Origin: Monocercomonoides exilis
Lineage: Eukaryota > Preaxostyla > Oxymonadida > Polymastigidae
NCBI GenBank assembly: GCA_001643675.2
Contig: LSRY02000041.1
Span: forward strand, 374,501-438,500
Length of the DNA: 64,000 nt
Direction: 5' to 3'
Shown: positions 32,661-44,600 of the stretch, piece after piece
How positions within the stretch are numbered: the first letter of the stretch is position 1
Layout of the letters: each line of letters starts with the position of its first letter
Translations under genes and position numbers: made by a program
The notes under the pieces: model-generated
Seen by the model: only the letters and a program-made list of their open reading frames with translations
Told to the model about the DNA's origin: nothing
The model's database searches: none

Positions 32661-35600
32661 ATGAAATTTCGTTATGGAGTTACTTCAAAACAGCTTCATC
32701 CATGCAAAAATTGTGATCCAACTGTTTATTTGACAGTTTATTCTCCAAGAACGAATTTGACACCAGGCCCCACAAACGTGTGCCAAATTATTATTTCTTA
32801 AAGATATTTTTCATCTTTTATTTTTGATTTTTCATTCAAATTGTTTATAGGTTAAGTACATTCCATTTCGAAGGGATCTTTCAGATGATGGTTTTCAATC
32901 AAATAGTGCTTTGCAATCAATATCATTTTATATGTTAAGCCAGAAAAAACCAAGTGACAAAAACAATACCATTTTGATCGGTAAACAATCAAATAAACAT
33001 TTCATTCAGCCAAAAGAACTTTCTGAACCGATTTTTCCCAGGCACAGTGAACAAATTCATTCATTTATTCCACGTCCTAAATATCTTAAACGTTCAAGCT
33101 GCTCCATTGAATGGATTAGAAAAATTTTTAAGCCAGTTCCTTGCTCAAAAATTTATACTAAACAAGAATCTCCTCGTGAAGATAAAATCAATATTTCTGA
33201 ATTTGAGATCCCGGAAATTATTGTTCAAGGAAATTTCAGATTTGATTCAAGAGCGAAAGCTGTTTTAATGAGTGACTACAAATTTCAAAAGGATTCGTTA
33301 CTGAAGGATTTCTCAAAAGAACTGCATCACTCAAACAAATCCTTGTTTATTGCGCAACAGGAAATTAATTTCTTAACTTATCCTTTAGATTTAAGTGTTT
33401 GTAATGATATGACTCAAGTTTGCAGCTTTGAAACATCTCTTGTTTCTTCAACAATGCCGTCTTCTTTGAAGATCACAAACTTGTCACTTATTCAGGATAT
33501 TCATCTCACTGAACATTCTTTCAAACGTAACTACAAATTTACTAAGAAGCATGACATGCATAATTTGATTACATCGCAATTTCCAAGTGTTTCATCTATT
33601 TGTGGTGAGTTTTTAAAACCTCCATCTATTTTTTCGAAGAATATTAAGTCATCTTATCTGTCAATTCCTTCCATTTTGGATAGCATTTTGAGTGGATGCC
33701 CAACTTTATCCAAACAAAACGACTTCTCCTTTTCACACTCTCAAGCAATATTTGTTCGCTCACAGAGTCACTTTCCTTTGCAACCTTCATTTCAGAAAAA
33801 AGTTATTGAGCATCAAAAAGCTTATAATTCCATGGATAGCCCTTTATTTGAGCCAACAGTTCGTTCATTACTAACTCAATTTCTAATTCCTTCAACAAGA
33901 GCACATTCGCCAAAACATGATATCAAATCAGCGCAACTTGTGCAAAGTGATAATTCAACGACTGATCAAAAAGTTAACGAATCTGAAGTAATCGAATCCA
34001 GCAAGACACAAACAAAATCTCCTGAACATTCAAGACAAAGAAATATCCCACTTTCTTTCATGAATTTTCAGCGGCTGTCACCTTCAACGCAATCAGCAGA
34101 AATTTCGTTTTCAAAACCACAAACAAATATGAACAGACAATCAGAAAGCGAAAAAAGACTGCTTCAATCGTCTGATCTTGAACTTCTTTCGCAAATGAGA
34201 AATCAATCAAGCTATTCAACAACTAAAGTAAAAACCCCTTCATTACAAACAGTTTCAGCAAGCAATATTTCAGCAAGTGAACAACAAACGAAAGCTTCAA
34301 AGTTTGATTCTCCTTTCGAGACGGATTCAGTTCATCATTTAAATAATATTTCATTGTCCAATGAAAGTGCTTCGATTCTTATAAAAGAAAATGACAAAGA
34401 AGTGATTGTATTGGATTCACAGTCTCCTCTTCCGGATTGTGTTCCTTCGGAACCAAAGCCACACACATTGGAATTATCTTCTTCTCCTTCATCACAACGG
34501 AATATTATTACAATGCCATCGAAGCCATCGTCTCCAATAAGTCTGGCTGATGAGAATCATCAAGATGGTGTTTCACCACATATATCAGTAATTGCAACTC
34601 CTTCGCATGAAACAACTGCCAATTCATCTTTTGAAACACAAATTTCATCAAATTCTTCATTTGATCATCAAACTCCGACTTCACTTCATTCATTATCTTC
34701 TGAAAAGAACATTCCTTATCCTCAAATGAATCGTCCTATTTCTCATCTTTCTTCCTCTGACTTGCTTCTTTTGTCTTCAACAAAAACACAACGTCGAATG
34801 CACAGCGAATTAAAGGAAAACAACATTCAAACAACAAATCGAGCATCACCATCTTTCAGTTCTTCTTCCGATCATTTCTCACCAGTTACTCCATCACATC
34901 AATGTGATATTCAAAATTCTGAAAGAAGTCAGCACGATAAGATCACAACTCCAATCAGAAACAGACAGAGCGCTATTACAAAATGGCCTTCTCTTTCTCT
35001 TCCGCCAATGTCAATGTCAGACAAATTGCAAATGTTCATACGATTTCGCTCAAATGAGCTCCTCAATAGAGAAACTGAACAATCGACTCCTCAGCTTCCA
35101 AAGCCTTCTTCTAAACACGCAGATAATTCAGAAGAAAATGAAGAAAACACAATCGATCAATCTGCTTTTTTGGAAACAAAAGAAAAGAAACATTCAAAAA
35201 AATCTCTTGAGACATACAAAAACGAACTTTTGAAAAGGACCACCAATTTAGAGAGTGCAAAGCAGAGAAAAGTTGAAGAAAATGAAAACGAAACAAGCTC
35301 AGTCGAACAAAATTCAGAAAAGATGATGAAATCACTTCTTGATGAAGTTTCCTCGACTCTAATTCGAATAAACTCTATTTTAGACACTTTATATTTTCGA
35401 GGCACGCCATCTTCATCTTCGAATTCTACTTCGTCATCATCTTCTTTTTCTGAAGGATCTGAAACACCTTTATCAACTGAATATCCTCCACATGTCATCA
35501 AAGTTAGCGGAAGAACACCACTTTCAGTAGCATTAGATCCAATTTATGCACATCTGTATTCTTTCATTCAGGACGAATTCATGAAATGCCCTTTCCTTGC

Positions 35601-36936
35601 CCATCTACCTGGAATATCAGCAGAATCATTGACAATCAAAGAAATTGATAAGCTTCTCATGAAATATCGCGATGAGCTAATTAAAGATCCATATTATGCA
35701 CAACTTATGTCGGCACAAAGTGATAGTGCATCCAATCAGCAACACCCTCAAAAGATTTACGGGCAACAAAACATGTTTACTTCATCGAAACTTGCTTCTG
35801 CTTCACTGACAGTTCGCCGTTTCAAATCAATTGTGCCAAAAAAGACACTTTCTCTTCTCTTTCTTTTGAAGTTTGCAAAGATCACTCAAAAGACGCTTCT
35901 TCGCGATGGCCTCTCTTTTTGCTTGCGTATTGCTGAATCTGGTCCGTTTTCTCCTGAAAAGAACAAACACAGCGTAAAACAACAGGCCAGTGAATCAAGT
36001 TCAACTTCTATTTTTTCTCCTCCTTCATCTTCATCTCCTTCTTCTCAGGCTTCTGCATCCACATTGTTCAGATCGCTATTTATTGATTCGAGAAAGAAAG
36101 ACCTTCTTTTGAATGACTCGGAGTATTTCCCGATGATGCAAAGTGTAGTTGCTTTGATGAAAGCTGCACAGCGTCACGAACAGAGAAGCGTGCGAATTGA
36201 GGATGAGAATGCATCATCGCACAATGAAATGAAGTTGTCTGCTCAACTCTTTTTGAGGAAATGGACTGTTGATGCGTCTAAAGTGATTAGCAACAATCCT
36301 TTAGCATCATTCGATTCACCAATCATATCTTCTTCTTCTTCTTCTGCTTCTTCAACAACTTCATTTTCAAAAATTACTCTATCAAATGTCTACAGCATCA
36401 TTCCATTCATTCTGTTTGCACTACATAAACTTGGTGATAGCTATCGCGGATTCTGCTTTTCTTCTGCTTCTTCTCACAATCAATTATCAATGACCGCTTC
36501 ATCACTGCCAAGTGCTCCACCTTCAGCAATAATCATTGTGCCAAATGCGTTTCTGGCAAATGACATTTCAAGAATTATTGAAAGTGAAAATCAAAAGCAA
36601 CAAAGTTTGATACAAAAATACTTTTTAAATTATATTAATTTTAAATATATTTTCTTTTTCTTTTTCAATCTGTGTGCATTGTGATGTGTAGAGTATTTGA
36701 AACCATCCATCTTTTTTGCTCAAAAAACAGAGATTATGCCCCTTCCGAGAACGAAAGTTTTATCAATGGAAAAGATGAAAAGGCTGCTTGCATCTAGCAT
36801 GGATTCTCAAATTTTTACTGTTCATTGCAAATTATACATGGTGGCTGGAGAACAAGAAGACTTCAACAACTTATACAGAGTTATGTCTCAAAAGCGGAAT
36901 ATTTATGAATTGTGGCAAGCAACAGAGAAAGTGTGA
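32661..36936 (+). CDS. Unrecognised 1371-residue Ser-rich protein, 3 exons
   Basis: Exons 32661-32777, 32851-36604 and 36692-36936 (donors GTGTGC and GTTTGA, phases 0 and 1) give 4116 nt with no frame break. I do not recognise the protein. The N-terminus has a small CKNCDPT motif and a region rich in basic and aromatic residues to about 150. The middle (300-800) is low in complexity, with Ser, Thr, Pro and Gln. The last 450 residues look folded and helical: SVALDPIYAHLYSFIQDEF, RFKSIVPKKTLSLLFLLKFA, YSIIPFILFALHKLGDSY and a C-terminal YRVMSQKRNIYELWQ. No signal peptide or clear membrane segment is seen. It shares a promoter region with the hydrolase. A scaffold or cytoskeletal role is possible but unsupported. 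Confidence 0.7.
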
Positions 36937-38950
36937 TTATTACATTATTCAAATTTTATTAAGATTATATTGTTATCGTTCTATTTCACAAATGTAAATA
37001 ATTTGTTTGTTTCTTTAATTGTAGGTCTATTTTGTAATTGGAGATTGCAGCTAAGTTTTATCACATTAACATAATCGTTCATCATAGCAGATAAATCACA
37101 CGGATGATTGAAAGATTAAAATTTGAATTACGCCCACTTTTGCACAAATGCCAATATTCGTTTAAATTCCAGTTACCCAGACTCTTCCATCTTCAAAGCA
37201 ATTTTTGATATTGACTCAAATTCGATCTTTTAATATTTGGAGTTCAACAATTTTCAAGAAATATTTTAAAGAAATAATCTTTTTCAAATTTGAAGCTCAT
37301 TTTATTTGGAGAATTGAAATTGGTAACATCATTCCATCTCCTGTGAAAATTCAAAAATTTTTTGTTTAACATTTTCTTTTCATTTCTTTAGCATAAAAGT
37401 GAAAACTTTCATTCATATGTATTCTTGACTTATCATTCATTTTCAAATGATGAAACAACCATATGAAGATATTCAGATAATTAAAGTACAAATACGAAAA
37501 AATTAACATTAAAAATAAAAATTCAATTAGAAAAAAAGAAGAATCATTCGAAAATCTTAATTTTTTCTAATGGAAAATCCTTTTTTTATTCACTATGTGA
37601 ATAAAATAGAACATATCAATTTATTAAATAAACACATTATATAAAATAATAAACACCAACACCGACAATTCAATTGGTGCATGAAACATTTCAAAATGAG
37701 AGAAAGAGTTCAGTTACACACAAATCTGTGGAGAACTAATTTTTGAAAAAAAAAATTATTAAAAAATAAAATACAAAAAAATATATTATAAATAAATAAA
37801 TTAATCAATCAAAACAGTTAAAAAGTTATTGATAAAAAAACTACATGAAATTAACGCAAAAATACAATTTTTTAATAATAATAATTATTATAAACCAAAC
37901 CATTAATATCGATATCAAAAAGATAACAATTTCGCTACAATATTAATATTATAACAAACGAGGCTAATATTAATATTCAAATTTCAATAAAAAAATAAAA
38001 AAAATAGAAATTATAATGCGAAAATGCTGAAATGGGAGTTTTTCTCCATTATTTTGGAGGGCATAACATTAACAAAAAATTAAGAGACATACGAAAAAGA
38101 TCGAAAAATATCATTATCCATTCGGAAGAATTTATTCAAATCAAATTGGGCAGATTAAAAATATTAATCTTAAAAATGGAACAAGAATCGCACTTCAAAA
38201 CAGATAATTCACATTGAAAAAAAGAACAGAAAAGAAAAGAAACAACAAAAAATTGAAGACAACATGATTTGGGTCAAAACTTTCACCAAATAACAATAAA
38301 GACGCAAAGAACTTTTCATTTTTGCTTTTAATGTTGTCAAATATTCTTTCATAAAAAAAAGCAATTTTTCAAACAAAATCTAATGCAATCAATGCAATCA
38401 AAGCTTCGATGTTGGGAATTTGGCATTTTTCAAAAGGAAAAATCTAACAATCGAATTGCATCCAACAAAGAAACACGAACATCAAAACTGCTGAAAAGCT
38501 CCTGAAAACAATGCAGAATTACTTCAAAGTTAAAAAAAAAGAATCAACTTCATCAAAAATAAATTATGAAATTATGAAATAGTCCAAATAAATAAATAAA
38601 TAATTGCTTAAACAACGAATTGCAACAAAAACTATCAATATTTCATTCGTGTGAAATTAAAGCCAACTTAAAGCGAACCAAAACAATAAATCTTTCTTTG
38701 AGTTGAAAAAAAGTGCAATAACTAATTTCATCATTTGCATAACTATACATCGTCACATAAATCATATCCATCCAAGCCAAATCTTTTCTATATGGAATTA
38801 TTCAACCATAAAATAGAATTATTCGATTCTCTCTCTCTCTCTCTCTCTCCCTCATCCCATCTCCTTATCTCTTTCTCTCTCTTCTCTTTTTCCCTTCTCT
38901 CCACCTTTCATTCCCTCTCCCTCTTTCCCTCCCTCCTTTTCTCCTCCCTC
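36937..38950. other. 2-kb AT-rich spacer between convergent genes
   Basis: No open frame above about 60 codons has protein-like composition. The 3' end holds a CT-rich stretch (38829-38950). It lies downstream of both neighbouring genes, so promoters are not expected. Confidence 0.6.
38829..38950 (+). repeat. CT-rich tract downstream of the PTB-like gene
   Basis: A (CT)n run and C/T-rich sequence directly follow the stop codon of the minus-strand gene. In its transcript this is a GA-rich 3' UTR segment, not a UCUU-type binding site. Confidence 0.7.
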
Positions 38951-39815
38951 TCACACCAAATGCCTCTTCGAGAACGATATCCTAATCATCTGCCCATTCA
39001 GCACCGTATTGTGCAGCAACGCCATCGTCTCCACCGCCTCCTCCGCTGTCTCATACTGCACCAGTGCCGTCGCCCTGTCCGTTCCCTGCCCCATTCTGTG
39101 CGCAACAGGCACCGCCCACCCGCTCATGTGCCTCAGAAGCTGCTGAGAAGACGTGTGTGCGGCCAGACAAGAGACAAGCAGTGTGCTGCTCGGACGCTGC
39201 ATTCCCTGCGACATCATTTTGGACGGGCGCTGCAGCACAACATTTGGGCCGATGTCGTATTCGACTGTCTTTGCGTGTGAGTCTTCGTCGTAGAGATGGA
39301 TGGAGGAGGAGGAGGAGGGAGAGGGAGAGGAGGAGGAAGAAGAAGAAGAGGGAGAGGAAGAAGAGGAAACAAAGATAGGGAGAATGGAGCGGTCGATTAG
39401 AGGAGAAAAGGTAGAGGAAGAAGAAGAGGAAGAGTTAGAAAACTGAGTTGGAGAAGATGAAGATGGAGAATTGGAAGAAGAAGAGACTGGTAAAGAATTC
39501 CTTGAAGCATCAGGAAATATGCAGAATTTAGAAGGGGAAGGTGTGTCGCCCATGAAAAGTGGAGTGGAAGCGGCAGTTACCGTATGAGCAGCTGGAAAAG
39601 AAAGTTTTGCAGGCAAAGAAGGAGCTTGCAATGAATGAGAAGAGAGAGAAGAGGGAGAAGAAGAATTCATCTGAGAATTAGTTGAAGGAGGAGGCGGTGG
39701 AGGAAGGGTGGATGAGACAGAGGGATGAACAGGGAAAGAAGGAGGAGGCGGAAGATTGAGCACTTTGACAGAAGCACCTGAGGCATCGGTGAAGGTTGTA
39801 TAAGAAGGATAAGAG

Positions 39816-39847
<32 letters not shown>

Positions 39848-41391
39848 AGAAGAAGAAGAAGAAGAAGAAGACGATGGAGTTGAAGATATTGCTGATTGTG
39901 AAGATGATTTTGAAGAAATAGAAGAAGAAGTTGAAGTCGCCTTCACGCCCATCACATCCACCCCTTGTGAGTAAGCCACAGGCAGACTATGCACATTCTT
40001 CTGTGCTTTACCAGCAGGGTTCTCGTGTGTCGGGATGATTGCATCGTATTTCGAGAAGTTCACATCCAACGGCGTGCCAAAGAGCTTCGTGTTTTTCAAA
40101 TAGTAAAAAGCCGACTGGGCGCCGGCCGGCTCTCTGAACTGGATCAAGGCGGTGTCTGGCTTGGAGAAGGTGATTTTGATGCGGACGATGCTGCCGTAGT
40201 GCGAGAAGAGGTTGAACAGCTCGCGGCAGCCTACACACGACGGGTTGAATTTGGAGACGATGAGAACACATTTGTCTTCGGTGAAGTAGGGGTACAGGGA
40301 CGAGAGGGCAGAGATGTTGGAGAGGAGGGTGGAGGAAGAAGAGGAAGAAGAAGAAGAGGAGGAGGAGGAGGCAGAAGAAGAAGGTGATGATGATGAACTT
40401 GAGGGTCGTGTTTTGTGAGAAGATGATGTATTCGAAGGAGAGGCTGACGAAGAGAGCTTTGTCTGTGTCTGTGTCTGTGATTGTGATTGTGATTGCGATT
40501 TTGATGCAGACGAAGATGCAGCTGTAGATTTAGCTGTTGCTGATGATATATTCTGCTGTGAATCTTCTTTTGAAGCGACTGTGTAGTCAACAGATCGTTC
40601 TGAATTCTCTTTGATTACAAGCTCCTTAAACGATGAGTACTGCATCTGCAAAAGGCAGCTGTTTGGATAAATAAACTTTCCGTCTAAATTCTCCTTTGCT
40701 GCTGTGGCGCTTTCAATGCAGCTGAATTGTATAAGCGCTTGAATTGCCCCAACTGAAAAATGTCAAGCAATAGATTTAATTATTAATTTGTTAAAAAAAA
40801 AAGATATAGCTTTTTTATTGAAAAATACAATTTTATAAATCTCAAACCTTTCTTTGAAAATAACAGAATTTTTTCAACTTGCCTTCGAGAATTTGTTTCA
40901 AAAGGCGAAAATATTTGAGTAAGGAGAGATAGATTAATTGGATAAGATGGATTTATAATATTCACAAATAAAATACGAGAAGGTTCAACAATTTTTGAAG
41001 AAGGGGGACTTGCAAATAATTCCTTGTGAGTAGAAAATTGTACGGAAATTGTACTTGAGCGGATAACAAGCGGGTGAGAAGAGTAAAAAGAATAAAAGGC
41101 TTCAGCAGCTTCCGCAGATTCGAATTGCATAAGTGCTTGATTTCTAGATTTTAGAAGAATAGCCTGACTAACAGTCCCAAATGGACTCCCCACATTTAAT
41201 AAGTCATCCTGGAGAATCGTATTAAACAAATTAAAATAAAAAAAAACCCAATAAACCTGATCGATGTCCAATCCTACGTTTCTCAAGTGCAATACAGTTG
41301 AATGCTTTTGTGATCTTTTAGAGTAATCAGAATGTTTTTGAGAGAAACGAATTGGAATGCTTGGAGATTCCATCGATAAAAAAGAAGTCAT
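38951..41391 (-). CDS. PTB/hnRNP-L-like RNA-binding protein with four RRMs, 3 exons
   Basis: Exons 41391-41257, 41208-40848 and 40752-38951 sum to 2298 nt, 765 residues. Intron 1 is 48 nt, in frame and stop-free. The four domains follow the PTB order. RRM1 (about 31-107) has STVLHLRNVG and RNQALMQFE. RRM2 (about 123-205) has ILFVNIINPSYP and AIQALIQF. RRM3 (about 325-400) has CVLIVSKFNP and DTALIQFREP. RRM4 (about 690-765) has STLLVSC and RATALVQYE and ends in FSKRHLV at the C-terminus. PTB proteins bind pyrimidine-rich RNA and regulate splicing and stability in nucleus and cytoplasm. Unusually, RRM3 and RRM4, which pack back to back in animal PTB with a short linker, are separated here by about 290 Ser/Pro-rich residues. 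Divergent from the SMCR8-like gene. Confidence 0.85.
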
Positions 41392-41623
41392 TGTTAAAAA
41401 AACTAAATTTGAGAATAAAACAATAAAAAATTCAACTGAAAAAATATATGTGATTCTACATTTTATGATAATCGCGTTATCCTATGTCTTTGACTTACAA
41501 CACTCCAAATAATATAATAATTTATCTACCAATAATGAATAAATAATATAATGGCCATTTCCCATCAATTTAATTTTTGTTAGATATTTTGGTGAGTACT
41601 CGAAAATCAAAGGGAATTTTTGA
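41392..41623. promoter_or_regulatory. 232-bp divergent promoter region, PTB-like / SMCR8-like
   Basis: The head-to-head start codons are 232 bp apart. The sequence is AT-rich and has no supported exon. No core promoter motif was identified. Confidence 0.45.
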
Positions 41624-44600
41624 ATGAAAATACATGCAGCAGATCCCCTAGATCTGGAATTCGTTTCCCTAATGGAATTTGATGAATTAGAGGGAGTTTG
41701 CGAATTTTGATGTTCATATTTCAAAATTTTTAATTTTTCACTTATGCAGCCAATTCCTCTGCTTGCTGAACCTGAATCTGCAAGAAGTCACAATATTGAT
41801 TTCACTGATCTCTGCTTGAAAATCATGCTGATTCCAAAAGATTATGGATTTGACAATGAAGCCGATTCACTTCCTATTGATAAATCTGTAGTTATAATCA
41901 ATGATGATAGCCAAACATATGCAGCAGTTTGCTCCTGGATTGAATGTTATTGAGTGTATTGATATGAAAATTTAGGTGCATCATTTTTCTCTTTCAGATA
42001 TTGATGCAAGAGGATTTGTCAGAGCATATTCTCTAAGCTTTTTCTTTGCTTCAAAAGAAAAGCTTCTTTTAGTTCTTGACCAGGTTCAACAAGATTTTAT
42101 TGCGGTGTGTTTTTTTATTAGTTTGAAATAGTTTAAGCTAATCTTAAATCATTTGACATTAAATGTTTCAGCTTTCTCGCTTTGTGCAAGCACTAACATG
42201 GCCTCAATTTCTTATAGATTGCTTGCAGCAAATTCACAAGCTTCAAGGAAAATATAAATCCGCTTTGTTTGCATTACCAAAGGAACAGCAAAGCATTTTT
42301 TTACCTGATGTGCAAACAATTTGTGATGATATAATTTCCTTCACTAAAATTCCTCTTCCACACTTCAAAAATGTATCAGATGAAGAAGATACGTGCGACT
42401 CTAACTCTAATTCAAATGATAATTCTTCATTAGCAGTATGCAGATATTTTAAAAATAAAATTTAAACTTAACTTTCTCAATAAATGTTTAACTTTCAAAA
42501 AAATAAATTTTGAATATCGATGTAGACATTCAGCGAAATAAGTGAAGAAGAGTTTCGAATCAGACAGCTATTGAGTTCTCGATGGAGAGCACTAATCAAA
42601 GGAGGCATCCTTCCAGAACCAGAAAATGAAAGCATTTTGAACACAGCATTTCCTGACACATGTCAAAATTTCATGTCAAATAATAGTTTTCAATACAACC
42701 TTAAGTCAGTTGATGACTCTTTCTTGGTAGAAGACAAGTGGAATAAGCAGTTCATTGGAAGCAATAATTCCAACCAGATCATTCACCCAGATCTTTTGAA
42801 TCTTCTGAAATACGAACATGCACAAATGCGTTCATTTGTAACTTTCCTCCTTTCTTCAGACAGAACAGCCAATGAAAACGACAGCAAAGAAAGCACATTG
42901 TCTGATTGGCAGAATCCAACCTTCCCACTCGAACTCTTTCCAAAGTTAAAACAATATGCCTCGCCCGAACTGAATGCTTCTGTGAAGTCGTGTTCTCCTT
43001 CCCCATCCTCATCTACCCAAACGCCAGCTGCTCTTTCTCCATCAAATGCAGCTTCTTCTGCACAATCTCTTCCTCAGCCATCTGCAGACACCTCAGAAAC
43101 AAGATCACTCACAACAGACTCACAGGCTTCTAATCAGTCTTTGTCACAAATATCGTCTCAGCTATCACCTCACTTATTATCACAATCTTCTCCTCCTCCT
43201 CCTTCTTCTTCTACTACTTCTGTTCAAATGACACAACAATCAACTGATTCTTCTGCAGACAACTCGCTCGAACGCCACAAATTGCGTTCGTTTTCTGACT
43301 TGTTTGGGAAATGCTGGCTTTATTCGCCTAGTTCATCAGCACAAAAAGCACGAATTTCTCATCAAAATGCAACTTTGCCTTTTTCTTTGAGTCTGAAGAG
43401 TTCCTCAAGCACTCCTTCTTTGTTCTCAAATGGACCATCCTATTCAAATCAAACGGCTTCTTCCAATGCCTCTAAACAACTAATTTCAAATTCTTCATCT
43501 AATTCATTGTTGTCTTCTTCTTCTTCCTCAACTTTCTCCTCCTCTTCTTCTTGTGAATGTATTCATCCAATTTACCTCTTTTTGCTGCGCCTCAAGAAAA
43601 TACACGCAGCGTATTCTCGTCCTTTCTTCCATCTTCTTGTCGAGAAAGACGAGTTGGCATCTGCTGGAGGGCTTATCGATACTTCTGAATCAAACTCTTC
43701 TTCTGCTTCTTCTTCTTCTTTTTCTTCTTTGTCTCTGTTGAATTCATCGCTTATCAATAACACTGTTCAAGTTGCATCTCATCAGAAAATCACAAAATCT
43801 GGGATAGAAAAATTGATAAGCAAGCAGATAGAAAAAGCAATGAACGAAGCAGATGAAGAGAACGGATGCATGTTTTGGCTGGAACAAGCGCTTAAACACA
43901 TCGAAAGCGCTGTTTGTGCAAACAATTCTTCTTCTTCTTCTTCTTATTCGCAATTATCATCGAAATCTCTTTATCAAACTATGAATTCACCATCCAACAT
44001 GTATTCTTCCTGCTTCGCTTCTTCTCCATGCTCATTTTCACAGCAACAACAAACATTCACACAAAATCCATCACTTTCTTCTTCTTCTTCCTCTTCCTCT
44101 TCCTCTTCCTCTTCCTCTTCTCCTTCTCCTTCTCTCCTCTCCACTTTCTCCTTCTCCATTGGTCGCTCCTTCTACGCAGAGGCCGCGAGCAGTCTGTCAC
44201 AGATGCCTGGCTTAGGCTCCTTCATCATCCCCTCGATGGCATCGTATTCCTCCCAAAACACACTTTCTGCACTGCAACATTATTCTCTCAACAAACAACA
44301 ACAGAAACAACAGAAACAACAACAGCAGCAGAAGCATAAGAAGCATCCCTCGCCAAACAAGAGGAATGGAGCTGATCATTCGCTCAACACTTTCCCTCAG
44401 ACCAAAAATGTCCATCCATTTCAGCAGATCCTCTCGTCTTTCCTCATCAACCAGCAGATGATGCTCCCTTTCTTCCGCAATCGATTCATCGACAGACAGC
44501 TTTCTCCGTCTTCGTATTGCTGCTTCCCCAAAGTAGTCAGACAACACCAGCAGCACCATACAACCCCACAAAGGATGGCAAAGAACACTCTTTCTGATTC

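Noticed and set aside
38735-39378. Plus-strand His/Arg-rich frames at the 3' end of the PTB-like gene
   Set aside because: Antisense to RRM4 and its Ser-rich linker, which are supported by domain order and phase.
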